Of a stretch of 64,000 nucleotides of DNA, positions 46,741-55,105 are shown piece by piece. The notes below the pieces were generated by a model, which made no database searches, was not told the DNA's origin, and was given only the letters and a program-made list of their open reading frames with translations. The first letter of the stretch is position 1. Every line of letters begins with the position of its first letter. The position numbers and the translations under genes were made by a program. Source of the DNA: Herbivorax alkaliphila (GTDB taxonomy: Bacteria > Bacillota > Clostridia > Acetivibrionales > Acetivibrionaceae); contig NZ_JAVDDS010000001.1 in the NCBI RefSeq assembly GCF_030848475.1, forward strand, positions 62,001-126,000, written 5' to 3'.

Positions 46741-47824
46741 AAAAATCTCTGTTATTGGTCTTGGGCTTATTGGGGGGTCAATTGTAAAGGCTTTAAGGGA
46801 ACGCTTAAATGTAAGTGATATTACAGCAATTGATAACAATGTTGAATCTTTAAACCAAGCCCTGAAGGAAGGATATATATCCAGAGGTTTTTCCAAGTTA
46901 AATAAATATATATTTGATTCAGACATTATTTTTATATGTACACCTGTTAAAGTTACAATTACCTATCTAGATGCTCTTAAAAATAACGTTAAGGATGGCT
47001 GTATAATAACCGATACATCAAGTACAAAAGGAGAAATTGTAAACTATATCAACTCAATGGAAAAACCCCCATGCTTTATTGGGGGTCATCCAATGACAGG
47101 TGCAGAAAAAACAGGCTTTACCTCAAGCTATGGTCATCTTTTTGAAAATGCATATTATATACTTTCACACACTAAAAGTTCTACTGAAAACACCATGGAA
47201 ACTTTATATAAAATAATCGAAGGTTTAGGTGCAATTCCATTAAAACTCAATGCTCAAATACATGATAAAATAACTGCAACAATAAGCCATGCTCCTCATG
47301 TAATAGCCTCCGCTCTTGTAAATCTTGTGAAAGATTCCGACTTAGAAGAAAAAATGCAAATTCTTGCAGCAGGAGGTTTTAAGGATATAACACGAATTGC
47401 ATCATCTAGTCCTCAAATGTGGGAAAATATAGTTTTAAGTAATAAAGAAAAAATTCAAAAAATAATATTTGATTTTATAGAAACACTACAAAGTTTTATA
47501 GAATATATTGATAATAATGATTCTAAAAACATTTACAACTTTTTTGAATCTGCCAAACTATATAGGGACTCATTTTCAAACAACAGAAAAGGACTGATTC
47601 AGCCTTCAAATGAGTTGGTGGTTGATGTAATAGATAAACCTGGTATAATTGGTGAAATAGCAACTTTATTAGGGCAAAACGGTATTAATATTAAGAATAT
47701 AAATGTATCAAACAGCAGGGAATTTGAGCAAGGGTGTCTCAGAATTACTTTACCTGATTCTTACAGTGTAGATGCATCCTTTAGTTTGCTCACTAGTATT
47801 GGGTATAAAGTATTTAAAATATGA
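46730..47824 (+). CDS. tyrA: prephenate dehydrogenase with C-terminal ACT domain
   Basis: 364 aa. Oxidatively decarboxylates prephenate for tyrosine synthesis. NAD-binding SVIGLGLIGGSIVKALRE; TDTSSTKGEIV; GGHPMTGAEKTGF; SHAPHVIASAL; then an ACT domain (about 290-364: ELVVDVIDKPGIIGEIATLLGQNGINIKNI), a likely site for tyrosine feedback. Start ATG overlaps the aroF end, indicating translational coupling. Confidence 0.96.
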   Translation: MVDKKISVIGLGLIGGSIVKALRERLNVSDITAIDNNVESLNQALKEGYISRGFSKLNKYIFDSDIIFICTPVKVTITYLDALKNNVKDGCIITDTSSTKGEIVNYINSMEKPPCFIGGHPMTGAEKTGFTSSYGHLFENAYYILSHTKSSTENTMETLYKIIEGLGAIPLKLNAQIHDKITATISHAPHVIASALVNLVKDSDLEEKMQILAAGGFKDITRIASSSPQMWENIVLSNKEKIQKIIFDFIETLQSFIEYIDNNDSKNIYNFFESAKLYRDSFSNNRKGLIQPSNELVVDVIDKPGIIGEIATLLGQNGINIKNINVSNSREFEQGCLRITLPDSYSVDASFSLLTSIGYKVFKI

Positions 47825-47894
47825 CTCTCTACCAGTGAATTAAGAGTTAAAATTATATTTTAAATACCCGATAAACTTCAAAAGAAGATTTTTA

Positions 47895-47957
47895 AGCTGT
47901 TTATGTTAACCAGCTTGATTATATATCCTAGCGGAAGCTTTTAAAAGTACGTTCCGC
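47895..47957 (+). other. two hairpins between tyrA and aroA
   Basis: AAGCTG/CAGCTT (47895-47917) followed by GCGGAA/TTCCGC (47932-47957). No U run, so not a standard terminator; may be an intercistronic processing structure. Confidence 0.4.
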
Positions 47958-48024
47958 ATTAATAGTTACATTTATGTTGTTATAAAACAAGAATTCTTAT
48001 ACTCAAGGAATGGGGGAATTTAGA

Positions 48025-49299
48025 GTGTTAGTTGAAAAAAGAGATTCATTGAGAGGCGAAGTAACAGTGCCAGGTGATAAATCTATTTCACACAGAGCTA
48101 TTCTTTTCGCTTCTTTAGCAAAGGGAACGACCGAAATTGATGGTCTTTTAATGAATGAGGATTGTCTCAGTACAATTGACTGCTTTAGAAAAATGCAGGT
48201 TAGAATTGAAATACTGCAAGACAATAAAGTTAGAATTCACGGTAATGGGCTTTATAGCTTGAAGCCTCCAACTGCTGTTTTGAATTCTGGTAAGTCTGGA
48301 ACAGCTCTAAGGTTATTACTTGGAGTTTTATCAGGTCAACCATTTAGTTCTGTGGTAACTAGAGACGATTCCGCACTAAGAAAACCTGTAGGTAAAGTTG
48401 TAACACCTTTAAGGCAAATGTGGGCAAATATTGATGGAAGAGATTCAGGAAACTTATGTCCTCTTAGAGTCACACCTTCTAAACTAAAAGGAATAACTTA
48501 TAATTCATCCCTTTTAGACACTTATATAAAATCACCATTACTAATTGCTGGACTTTACGCAGAAGGTGAAACAAAAATTGTTGAGACAATTAAGTCAAGG
48601 GATCATTCAGAATTAATGTTAAACCATTTAGGAGCTGATTTAAAAATTGATGGTCTTGAAGTAAGCTCTAAAAAAATTGAAAACCTTTATGCTAATAATA
48701 TTAAAATACCTGGCGATATTTCAACTGCTGCTTATTTTATAACTGCAGCTCTTTTAGTACCTAATTCTGATGTGATAATTAAAAATGTTGGTGTGAATCC
48801 AACAAGAACAGGAATTCTTGATGTATATAAATCAATGGGTGCTAAAATAGAATTTCTTAATGAAAAAACTGTAAACAATGAAAAAGTAGCTGATATAAGA
48901 GTAACGTCCTCTTCTCTTAAGGCAACTGAAATAAAAGGTGCTTTAATACCAAGACTTATTGACGAAATACCTGTTATTGCTGTTGCTGCTACACTGGCAA
49001 AGGGAACCACAGTATTTAAGGATTTAAACGGTTTTAAAATCAAAGAATCCGGTCGTTTGAAATACATGGTTAGAGAGCTTTCAAAGCTTGGAGCTTCCAT
49101 TAAAGAAACTGAAGATGGAATGACAGTAGAAGGTGGAAAAGAACTCAAAGGAACCATTGTAGAAGGACATAATGATGCTGAAATAACTATGTCTCTTTGT
49201 GTTGCAGGTCTTATAGCAGAAGAAGAAACAATGGTAAGAAAATCACAGATTTTAGATATAGCATACCCTGAATTTATTCCTGTATTAAATAAACTATAA
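48025..49299 (+). CDS. aroA: 3-phosphoshikimate 1-carboxyvinyltransferase (EPSP synthase)
   Basis: About 424 aa. Transfers enolpyruvyl from PEP to shikimate-3-phosphate. VPGDKSISHRAILFASLAKG; NSGKSGTALRLLLGVL; RDDSALRKPVGKVVTPLRQM; DISTAAYFITAALLVP; IDEIPVIAVAAT; FKIKESGRLKYM. I favour a GTG start at 48025, with GGGGGA seven bases upstream, giving the usual short lead before VPGDKS; an ATG at 48010 is the alternative but has a poor ribosome-site spacing. It lies 200 bp after tyrA. Confidence 0.95.
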   Translation: MLVEKRDSLRGEVTVPGDKSISHRAILFASLAKGTTEIDGLLMNEDCLSTIDCFRKMQVRIEILQDNKVRIHGNGLYSLKPPTAVLNSGKSGTALRLLLGVLSGQPFSSVVTRDDSALRKPVGKVVTPLRQMWANIDGRDSGNLCPLRVTPSKLKGITYNSSLLDTYIKSPLLIAGLYAEGETKIVETIKSRDHSELMLNHLGADLKIDGLEVSSKKIENLYANNIKIPGDISTAAYFITAALLVPNSDVIIKNVGVNPTRTGILDVYKSMGAKIEFLNEKTVNNEKVADIRVTSSSLKATEIKGALIPRLIDEIPVIAVAATLAKGTTVFKDLNGFKIKESGRLKYMVRELSKLGASIKETEDGMTVEGGKELKGTIVEGHNDAEITMSLCVAGLIAEEETMVRKSQILDIAYPEFIPVLNKL

Positions 49300-49331
49300 A
49301 AATAAGGGGGCATTTAAGTCCCCTTATTTTT
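49298..49331 (+). terminator. intrinsic terminator after aroA
   Basis: AAAAATAAGGGG / CCCCTTATTTTT, a 12-bp stem ending in a T run, immediately after the aroA stop codon. Confidence 0.9.
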
Positions 49332-49344
49332 AAATCTTTCACTT

Positions 49345-49400
49345 GGGAATATCTTAGAAATAACGCCCTGCCCTATTTTAAAGGACAAATTCCCGAGAAT
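49345..49400 (-). repeat. dispersed repeat family 3, copy 2
   Basis: GGGAATATCTTAGAAATAAC and later AAAGGACAAATTCCC; shares the TTAGAAATAAC block and the AAGGACAA block with 10074-10125. The ends GGGAAT/ATTCCC are inverted. Confidence 0.5.
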
Positions 49401-49409
49401 TTAACCAGT

Positions 49410-50072
49410 TCACTTTATCTCTTTTGATTTCGCTTCTCTTCTTGATTTTTCTTTAAGCCTGTATCCTAACACCATCAAACTATCGCTTAAGTGAACATTT
49501 TCAACAATAACATCATGAGTAATTTCCAAATCCATAGGAGAAAAATTCCAAAGTCCTTTTACTCCCAAGCTAGCTACTTTATCGGCAACAGCAGGAGTTT
49601 TCTCGTAAGGCAAACATAGCATAGCAATGTCAATGGATTTATTTTTAACAAATTCACCAAAATAATCAAAATCCATAACTTCTATTTTACGCAATTTTTC
49701 ACCTATCAAATCAGGATTTACATCAAATATTCCTATTAAATTAAATCCTCTTTTTTCAAAATTTGAATAATTAGCAAGAGCTCTCCCCATATTACCTGCA
49801 CCAATAATAACCACATTAAAATTTTGGTTAACTCCAAGAATATTTCCAATCTCATTATACAAAGATCCTACATTATAACCATAACCTTGCTGCCCAAACC
49901 CTCCAAAGCAATTTAAATCCTGACGTATTTGAGAAGCAGTTATTCCCATACGCTGACTTAATTCCTTAGAAGATACTTTTGTTATATCCATCTTAAGTAA
50001 ATCCGATAAATATCTATAATATCTTGGCAAACGCTTTATTACAGCCATTGAAATTTTCTTATCCCCATTCAT
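49410..50072 (-). CDS. rex: redox-sensing transcriptional repressor Rex
   Basis: 220 aa repressor that leaves DNA when NADH/NAD is high and controls fermentation genes in clostridia. N-terminal winged helix (KRLPRYYRYLSDLLK ... SSKELSQRMGITASQIRQDL, FGGFGQQGYGYNV) and Rossmann domain (VVIIGAGNMGRALANY). ATG at 50072 chosen (MNGDKKISM) with GAGGTG six bases upstream; GTG at 50081 is the alternative. Confidence 0.97.
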   Translation of the reverse strand: MNGDKKISMAVIKRLPRYYRYLSDLLKMDITKVSSKELSQRMGITASQIRQDLNCFGGFGQQGYGYNVGSLYNEIGNILGVNQNFNVVIIGAGNMGRALANYSNFEKRGFNLIGIFDVNPDLIGEKLRKIEVMDFDYFGEFVKNKSIDIAMLCLPYEKTPAVADKVASLGVKGLWNFSPMDLEITHDVIVENVHLSDSLMVLGYRLKEKSRREAKSKEIK

Positions 50073-50236
50073 CCCACTCACCTCTAATATAAATAATGAA
50101 TCATATCACAGATTAATCTCTGCAATAGATATAGAAGCTACACATACCCTAAAAAGTGTCCTATTACACTCACACCATAAAACTTTTCTAGTAAAAATTT
50201 ACAAAAATATTATTTAAAAGTATCTAGATATTATTT

Positions 50237-50243
50237 TTAACAA
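50237..50243 (-). promoter_or_regulatory. Rex half-site near the rex promoter
   Basis: Minus strand TTGTTAA, one perfect arm of the Rex palindrome, about 14 bases after the rex -10 box. The second arm is not conserved, so autoregulation is only a possibility. Confidence 0.3.
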
Positions 50244-50256
50244 TTAAACTATTGTG

Positions 50257-50285
50257 ATTATACACCTTTGTTATTTTATTGTCAA
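50257..50285 (-). promoter_or_regulatory. consensus sigma-A promoter of rex
   Basis: Minus strand TTGACA, 17-base spacer, TATAAT: both hexamers are perfect. Confidence 0.8.
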
Positions 50286-50287
50286 TA

Positions 50288-50316
50288 TTGCTTACGCATA
50301 TGTTTTTTGCTACAAT
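50288..50316 (+). promoter_or_regulatory. candidate promoter of the ABC-F gene
   Basis: TTGCTT, 17-base spacer, TACAAT, about 35 bp before the ABC-F start. Confidence 0.5.
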
Positions 50317-50350
50317 TGTCTAGTGAGTTCAAAAGAAAGATGTGATTAAT

Positions 50351-52267
50351 TTGATTATTCTAAGTTGTAATGACATAAGTTTTTCATTTGGAATAAATAA
50401 AATATTGGATAATGCCTCTTTTAGCATAAAAAATACTGACAAAGTTGGAATTGTTGGGGTTAATGGAGCTGGTAAAACCACTCTTTTTAAAATAATAACT
50501 TCAGTTTATACAGCCGAAAGCGGAGAAATCTATACTGCTAAAAACTTAAAGCTTGGTTATTTAGAGCAAGACTCCGGTCTTAATTTAAATAATACCCTGT
50601 TGGAAGAAGTACTAGAAGTGTACTCTCACTTTATTAGCATGGAAGCACGTATAAACCAATTAGAAGAGTTTATAAGCACTGAAAAAAATGAAGATGCCCT
50701 AAACTCATACATGAAAGAATATTCTCGTTTGTCAGAGGATTTTTCAAGATTGGGAGGCTTTGAGTACAACAGCCGTGCCAAAGGTATTTTAAAAGGCTTG
50801 GGATTTTCAGAAGATGAATTTCATTTAGAAGTTGATAAGCTAAGTGGTGGACAAAAAACCAGACTTTCTTTGTCAAAACTTCTTTTAAAAGAGCCTGATC
50901 TTCTTCTTTTAGACGAGCCTACAAATCATTTAGATATTAATGCAATAGAATGGCTGGAAGGCTTTTTAAAAGAATATAAAAAATCTGTAATGGTTATTTC
51001 TCACGACAGATTTTTTCTAGATAAAATTACAGATAAAACACTAGAAATAGAAAATTGCCGTGTAAAGCTATATAACGGGAACTACTCAACTTATATAAAA
51101 CAAAAGAGTGCTGACAGAGAAGTACAACAAAAACACTATGAACAGCAACAAAAAGAAATTTCTAAAATGGAAGCTTTTATACAGCAACAAAAAAAATGGG
51201 GTAGAGACAAAAGAGTTATTGCAGCAGAAAGCAGACAAAAAGCCTTGGATAAAATGGAAAAGATTGATAGACCTGAAAGTTTACCTGATAAAATTAAAAT
51301 AAATTTTAAAAGCAATATCCCTAGTGGAAATGATGTTTTATTTGTCGAAAATATTTCAAAAGAGTTTCCAGAAAAACCTCTTTTTAATAACCTGACTTTT
51401 AATCTTAAAAAAGGTGAAAAGCTATTTATATTAGGTCCAAACGGCTGTGGTAAAACAACTCTTTTAAAAATACTCACAGAAAACCTTAAACAAACTGGGG
51501 GAAGCTTTCGTTATGGTCACAATGTTGAAATGAATTATTATGACCAAGAACAAGAATCCTTAAATCTTGATAATACACTAGTTGATGAAATATGGAATGC
51601 AAATCCCAACCTGTCAGAAACAGAAATCAGAAATGCTCTTGCAATGTTTCTTTTTAAAGGAGAGGATGTTTTTAAACAGATATCTACTTTAAGTGGAGGC
51701 GAAAAAAGCAGAATATCATTAATTAAAATAATGCTTTCAGGTTCAAATCTTCTTATTTTAGACGAACCTACAAATCATTTAGATATCAATTCCAGAGAAA
51801 CACTTGAAAGATCTTTAGTGGAGTTTGAAGATACTCTAATTGTCGTTTCTCATGACAGATACTTTATTAATAAGCTTGCAACTAGGATTATTTACCTTGA
51901 CAATACATCTTCCAATATAAATTATAAGGGAAATTACCAAGATTTTTTATCTTACAGGGATAAAATTAATACTTTTGAGCAAAAAAAGGAAGATACCGAT
52001 GAAAACCTGTCTTCTGCAAAATTACAACACTTGGCTAGTAAAGAAGAAAAGTCTAGAAAAAGACGTTTAGAAAAACTTGTCCTTAACACCGAAGAAGAAA
52101 TATCAATAGTTGAAAACCGGCTAAATGAAATAAACACTCAAATGCAGTCAGAAGAGATAATAACCGACCATGTAAAACTTATGGATTTTCAAAAGGAACA
52201 CGATGAACTTAATCAAAAATTAGAAAAACTTTATGAAACATGGGAAGCAGCATTGGCTGAAAGTTAG
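50351..52267 (+). CDS. ABC-F family ATPase (YdiF-like)
   Basis: 638 aa, soluble, two ABC cassettes and no membrane domain. First: GVNGAGKTT, LSGGQKTRLSL, LLLLDEPTNHLD. Second: GPNGCGKTT, LSGGEKSRISL, LLILDEPTNHLD. The linker between them (about 240-300, charged) and a C-terminal coiled coil (about 545-635) are typical. ABC-F proteins act on ribosomes. Adjacency to rex matches the ydiF-rex pairing of Bacillus. I chose TTG at 50351 since an extended ribosome site AGAAAGATGTGAT precedes it; a GTG at 50342 lies within that site. Confidence 0.9.
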   Translation: MIILSCNDISFSFGINKILDNASFSIKNTDKVGIVGVNGAGKTTLFKIITSVYTAESGEIYTAKNLKLGYLEQDSGLNLNNTLLEEVLEVYSHFISMEARINQLEEFISTEKNEDALNSYMKEYSRLSEDFSRLGGFEYNSRAKGILKGLGFSEDEFHLEVDKLSGGQKTRLSLSKLLLKEPDLLLLDEPTNHLDINAIEWLEGFLKEYKKSVMVISHDRFFLDKITDKTLEIENCRVKLYNGNYSTYIKQKSADREVQQKHYEQQQKEISKMEAFIQQQKKWGRDKRVIAAESRQKALDKMEKIDRPESLPDKIKINFKSNIPSGNDVLFVENISKEFPEKPLFNNLTFNLKKGEKLFILGPNGCGKTTLLKILTENLKQTGGSFRYGHNVEMNYYDQEQESLNLDNTLVDEIWNANPNLSETEIRNALAMFLFKGEDVFKQISTLSGGEKSRISLIKIMLSGSNLLILDEPTNHLDINSRETLERSLVEFEDTLIVVSHDRYFINKLATRIIYLDNTSSNINYKGNYQDFLSYRDKINTFEQKKEDTDENLSSAKLQHLASKEEKSRKRRLEKLVLNTEEEISIVENRLNEINTQMQSEEIITDHVKLMDFQKEHDELNQKLEKLYETWEAALAES

Positions 52268-52344
52268 AGACCTTAACTGTAAGTTAGAAATTGTGGATTA
52301 GACGTTCAATATTATGAAAATAAAGGCAATAGAATGTATTTATT

Positions 52345-52387
52345 AAAAGGGAATGGCATTATTTTTTAATATACCATTCCCTTTTTT
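52345..52387 (+). terminator. intrinsic terminator after the ABC-F gene
   Basis: AAAAGGGAATGG / CCATTCCCTTTTTT stem and T6 run. Confidence 0.9.
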
Positions 52388-52399
52388 ACTTAAGTTTTT

Positions 52400-52460
52400 A
52401 TCTTATTCTAAGTCTCCACCTGAAGCCTCGATGTTTAGCTTTATCTAAACGAGTTCACTT
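52400..52460 (+). repeat. dispersed repeat family 1, short form
   Basis: Copy between two convergent genes: CACCTGAAGCCTCGATG, then GTTTAGC with one changed base in the right arm (TATCTAAAC), then GAGTTCACTT. Confidence 0.85.
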
Positions 52461-52470
52461 TCCTGACTTT

Positions 52471-53979
52471 TTATCTTAGTCCTCCAGCTATCAATACATT
52501 TTGCTGATGAGCAGCATCAATTCCATTATTGTTATGTCTCTTAGAGTTTAGAAAGTAAACATCAAAATGTCCGTCCATTCCATTCCCGGAAATTTTGTTA
52601 TAATTAGGCCCATATCCATATCCCCCACTTCTGTTGGCTACATTATCTAAAAATGGAACCCCATCAACACCTGCGTGAGGCATACCTGATACAGATACTG
52701 CAAATCTTCTCTCGGCTGTCTCTAGAATAAAGGGACGTTTGCTCCACGTCCAATTCCATCCAAAAATTTCTTTCATCGTTTGAGTATCTCTTTTTGTAAG
52801 AGTTTCACAATCAGCATGGTTTGCTCCAATTGTTCTTTTTATCATAAAACTCTTTCCTGTTTCCACATCTATAAGTTTTCCTGTTGCACCAATTGGGAAA
52901 ACATAGTTCCCTTCAGAAAACCAATCTAATACTTCACCTGAATTAGTTGTGGGTGTATCTTTTTTCGCTATATGATGAACAGGAATTTTAAGTACCTGTC
53001 CTACATCTAAAACAGAACCTGACGGCAAATTATTTATACTTTCGAGTTCATTATTAGGTATACCCAGTTGCTGAGATATACTCCACATGCTATCTCCCAT
53101 TTTTACAGTGTAGTCTTTATAAGTTGTATAGTTGCTGGATGTATCAACAGGTATTACATTATTAAAGTATTGGCTGTTAGAGCTTGTATTATTTATATCC
53201 TGTCTAATCCATGTAACACTTTTGTGTATATATCCCTCACCTATAGGAGTATTCACCTTGTACCAATCCCCTGCCTTTCCCTTTATGTCTACCCTTGTCC
53301 AAGGCTGGAGATATCCGACTGCCTTAACATTAAGACTTGTTCCGCTGCTTAAAGTTGCACTGTTTGAGGTATATGCTTCAATGTACTTTGTATTACTCTT
53401 AAACTCTTTTATTTTTAAATTTTGTCCTGGATATATTATATCCCCAGTTAAACCATTAAGTTGTTTTATCGACGAAATTGTAGTGTTAAACAAACGGGAA
53501 ATACGCCACAAAGAGTCCCCTGAAATCACATTATATGTCAATTTCCTTTCACTAGGGTTAAATGCCATAAGCATATTTACACGATTGTGCATATAAACTT
53601 CTACTCCTAGTTTTCTATAAGAAAACTCTGCTGGAACCATATACCTCAAGTTTATAACTTTCATTGGTGCCTCTGCTCTAATATACTTCCCATTAAAGGA
53701 TACAATATCATTGTCTAAGTAAAATACAAGCTGATTCTCTCCATATTTTAAAGTACCTGTCATAGCAATTCTGTCATAATAGAAACTCCCTCCTATAGAT
53801 TGGGCAAGTTCTATTGCTGGTACCATTAAAACATTGTTATGAGTACCAACACCTACTTCTTCAAATACAACATTGTTATTAAATGCAATACCCAGTGAAT
53901 TATCCGCTGACCAAGAGATTTGCTGCATAGATGTGAGAAACAATATTACAATAGACATTGCTGCAACTAGTTTTTTCAT
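52471..53979 (-). CDS. secreted LysM/SH3 cell-wall protein with conserved C-terminal domain
   Basis: 502 aa. Signal peptide at 1-25 (ends SWSA); copper amine oxidase N-like domain at about 30-135; LysM at about 149-192 (YNVISGDSLWRISRLFNTTI); bacterial SH3 at about 205-262; second LysM at about 288-333 (YTVKMGDSMWSISQQLGI); C-terminal domain (about 350-502) with VETGKSFMIKRTIGANHADCETLT, GMPHAGVDG and GHFDVYFLNSKRHNNNG...DAAHQ. The last domain has invariant-looking His and Asp residues and may be enzymatic; I recognise it as recurrent in Firmicutes wall proteins but cannot name its activity. ATG follows AAGGGGG. Confidence 0.85.
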   Translation of the reverse strand: MKKLVAAMSIVILFLTSMQQISWSADNSLGIAFNNNVVFEEVGVGTHNNVLMVPAIELAQSIGGSFYYDRIAMTGTLKYGENQLVFYLDNDIVSFNGKYIRAEAPMKVINLRYMVPAEFSYRKLGVEVYMHNRVNMLMAFNPSERKLTYNVISGDSLWRISRLFNTTISSIKQLNGLTGDIIYPGQNLKIKEFKSNTKYIEAYTSNSATLSSGTSLNVKAVGYLQPWTRVDIKGKAGDWYKVNTPIGEGYIHKSVTWIRQDINNTSSNSQYFNNVIPVDTSSNYTTYKDYTVKMGDSMWSISQQLGIPNNELESINNLPSGSVLDVGQVLKIPVHHIAKKDTPTTNSGEVLDWFSEGNYVFPIGATGKLIDVETGKSFMIKRTIGANHADCETLTKRDTQTMKEIFGWNWTWSKRPFILETAERRFAVSVSGMPHAGVDGVPFLDNVANRSGGYGYGPNYNKISGNGMDGHFDVYFLNSKRHNNNGIDAAHQQNVLIAGGLR

Positions 53980-54080
53980 TAAATTGCCCCCTTATAACAT
54001 TATTGGTTTACATAATATTATAAGGGTTTATTTTAGTTTAATCAGTATTTATTGCTTTTCAATTTAATTAAGTTTTTGTT

Positions 54081-54800
54081 TCATAGACCATAATATTTTT
54101 TTATTCCTTCTTTTATGGCAAAAGCCAATTTTTCTTGATACTCTTGAGTTGAAAGTTTCTGTTCCTCCTCAGGATTAGATAAAAACCCACATTCAACTAT
54201 GACGGTAGGTTTTTTAATATCTCTTAAAATAAGTATTTGCGTGTCTTTAACAAGTGCCTCTCTTTTATTTTCAGGATCAACAAACTCTTTTAATGATTTT
54301 TGAATGCATTCAGCAAGTTTCTTGCTCTCTGCCGAATTTTTTGGAAAAAACGCCTGAGCACCATGATATTGGGTCTGAGGAAATTTATTCAAATGAATAC
54401 TAACCACTATATCAGCCTCTTCTTTATCCATTACTTTTTTACGCATTTGCAAATCCTGTCTTCTTTTATTTGTGTATCCCTTTGTCCCCTCTTCATACTG
54501 AAGTCCATCTTCTTCTCTAGTCATAATAACTTTAAAATCTTCTTCCTCAAGAAGTTCTTTTACCCTTTTTCCTATAGCTAGATTCACATCCTTTTCTTTT
54601 ATCCCGCTATAATCGCTAACAGCTCCCGGATCTTCTCCTCCATGTCCTGAGTCAATAATTACGTTTTTTTTCATCATATCAGCATTTGTTGTCTCGATTG
54701 ACTCTGCATTAAAATTGAATTTCAAGCTGTATACTATTATTGAAAGTAAAAAAATCAATGCTATTAAAAGTATTTTATCTTTTCTAAATACAAAAATCAT
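54081..54800 (-). CDS. cwlD: N-acetylmuramoyl-L-alanine amidase CwlD
   Basis: 239 aa Amidase_3 enzyme needed to make muramic-delta-lactam in the spore cortex. N-terminal membrane anchor at about 8-28; zinc motifs IDSGHGGEDPGA and VSIHLN; catalytic Glu in IVECGFLSNPEE. ATG at 54800 chosen (MIFVFRKDK) with GGGGGA eight bases upstream; a more upstream ATG at 54830 contains that site. Divergent from glnA. Spore-stage expression expected from the family. Confidence 0.93.
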   Translation of the reverse strand: MIFVFRKDKILLIALIFLLSIIVYSLKFNFNAESIETTNADMMKKNVIIDSGHGGEDPGAVSDYSGIKEKDVNLAIGKRVKELLEEEDFKVIMTREEDGLQYEEGTKGYTNKRRQDLQMRKKVMDKEEADIVVSIHLNKFPQTQYHGAQAFFPKNSAESKKLAECIQKSLKEFVDPENKREALVKDTQILILRDIKKPTVIVECGFLSNPEEEQKLSTQEYQEKLAFAIKEGIKKYYGL

Positions 54801-54898
54801 TATATCTGTCCCCCTTTTATCAATATACAATAAAGATATTCAATAACAGGTTGACCATATACTATTAATTTTACAAAGCTTTGTCAATAGGTGCATGA

Positions 54899-54945
54899 TA
54901 AATGGAAGAAACATTCTCCTTCACCTTTAATATATGAATCTTTGT
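54899..54945 (+). repeat. dispersed repeat family 2, internally deleted
   Basis: AATGGAAGAAACATTCTCCT then TCACCTTTAATATATGAATC; the AAACTTTAGTTT core is missing while both flanks match the 29572 copy. About 160 bp before glnA, same direction. Confidence 0.6.
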
Positions 54946-54957
54946 CAATTTATTGGC

Positions 54958-54986
54958 TTGACTTCTTTTTCAATGTTCAATAAAAT
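54958..54986 (+). promoter_or_regulatory. glnA promoter P1 (sigma-A)
   Basis: TTGACT, 17-base spacer, TAAAAT, 120 bp before glnA. Confidence 0.65.
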
Positions 54987-55025
54987 ATATCTATGTGATT
55001 TGTAAAAGATTATTTTTATTAATCA

Positions 55026-55054
55026 TTTACTAAATCTACAGTAATTAATATAAT
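55026..55054 (+). promoter_or_regulatory. glnA promoter P2 (sigma-A)
   Basis: TTTACT, 17-base spacer, TATAAT, embedded in the inverted repeat at 55031-55068. Confidence 0.5.
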
Positions 55055-55068
55055 TTTTTGTAGATTTA
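55031..55068. promoter_or_regulatory. inverted repeat around the glnA P2 -10 box
   Basis: Perfect 10-bp arms TAAATCTACA and TGTAGATTTA with an 18-base spacer. It flanks TATAAT, as an operator would; in a P1 transcript it would form an RNA stem. Confidence 0.6.
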
Positions 55069-55105
55069 AATATATTAATAATAAATTCCTAAAAGGGGTG
55101 AAACA

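Noticed and set aside
48732-49313. 193-codon open frame opposite aroA
   Set aside because: Antisense shadow of a strongly conserved enzyme; no homology or start signals.
50230-50250. Full Rex operator before rex
   Set aside because: Only one TTGTTAA arm is present; the second arm does not match, so only a half-site is listed.
55031-55068. GlnR or TnrA operator before glnA
   Set aside because: The arms TAAATCTACA/TGTAGATTTA do not match TGTNA-N7-TNACA in sequence or spacing.
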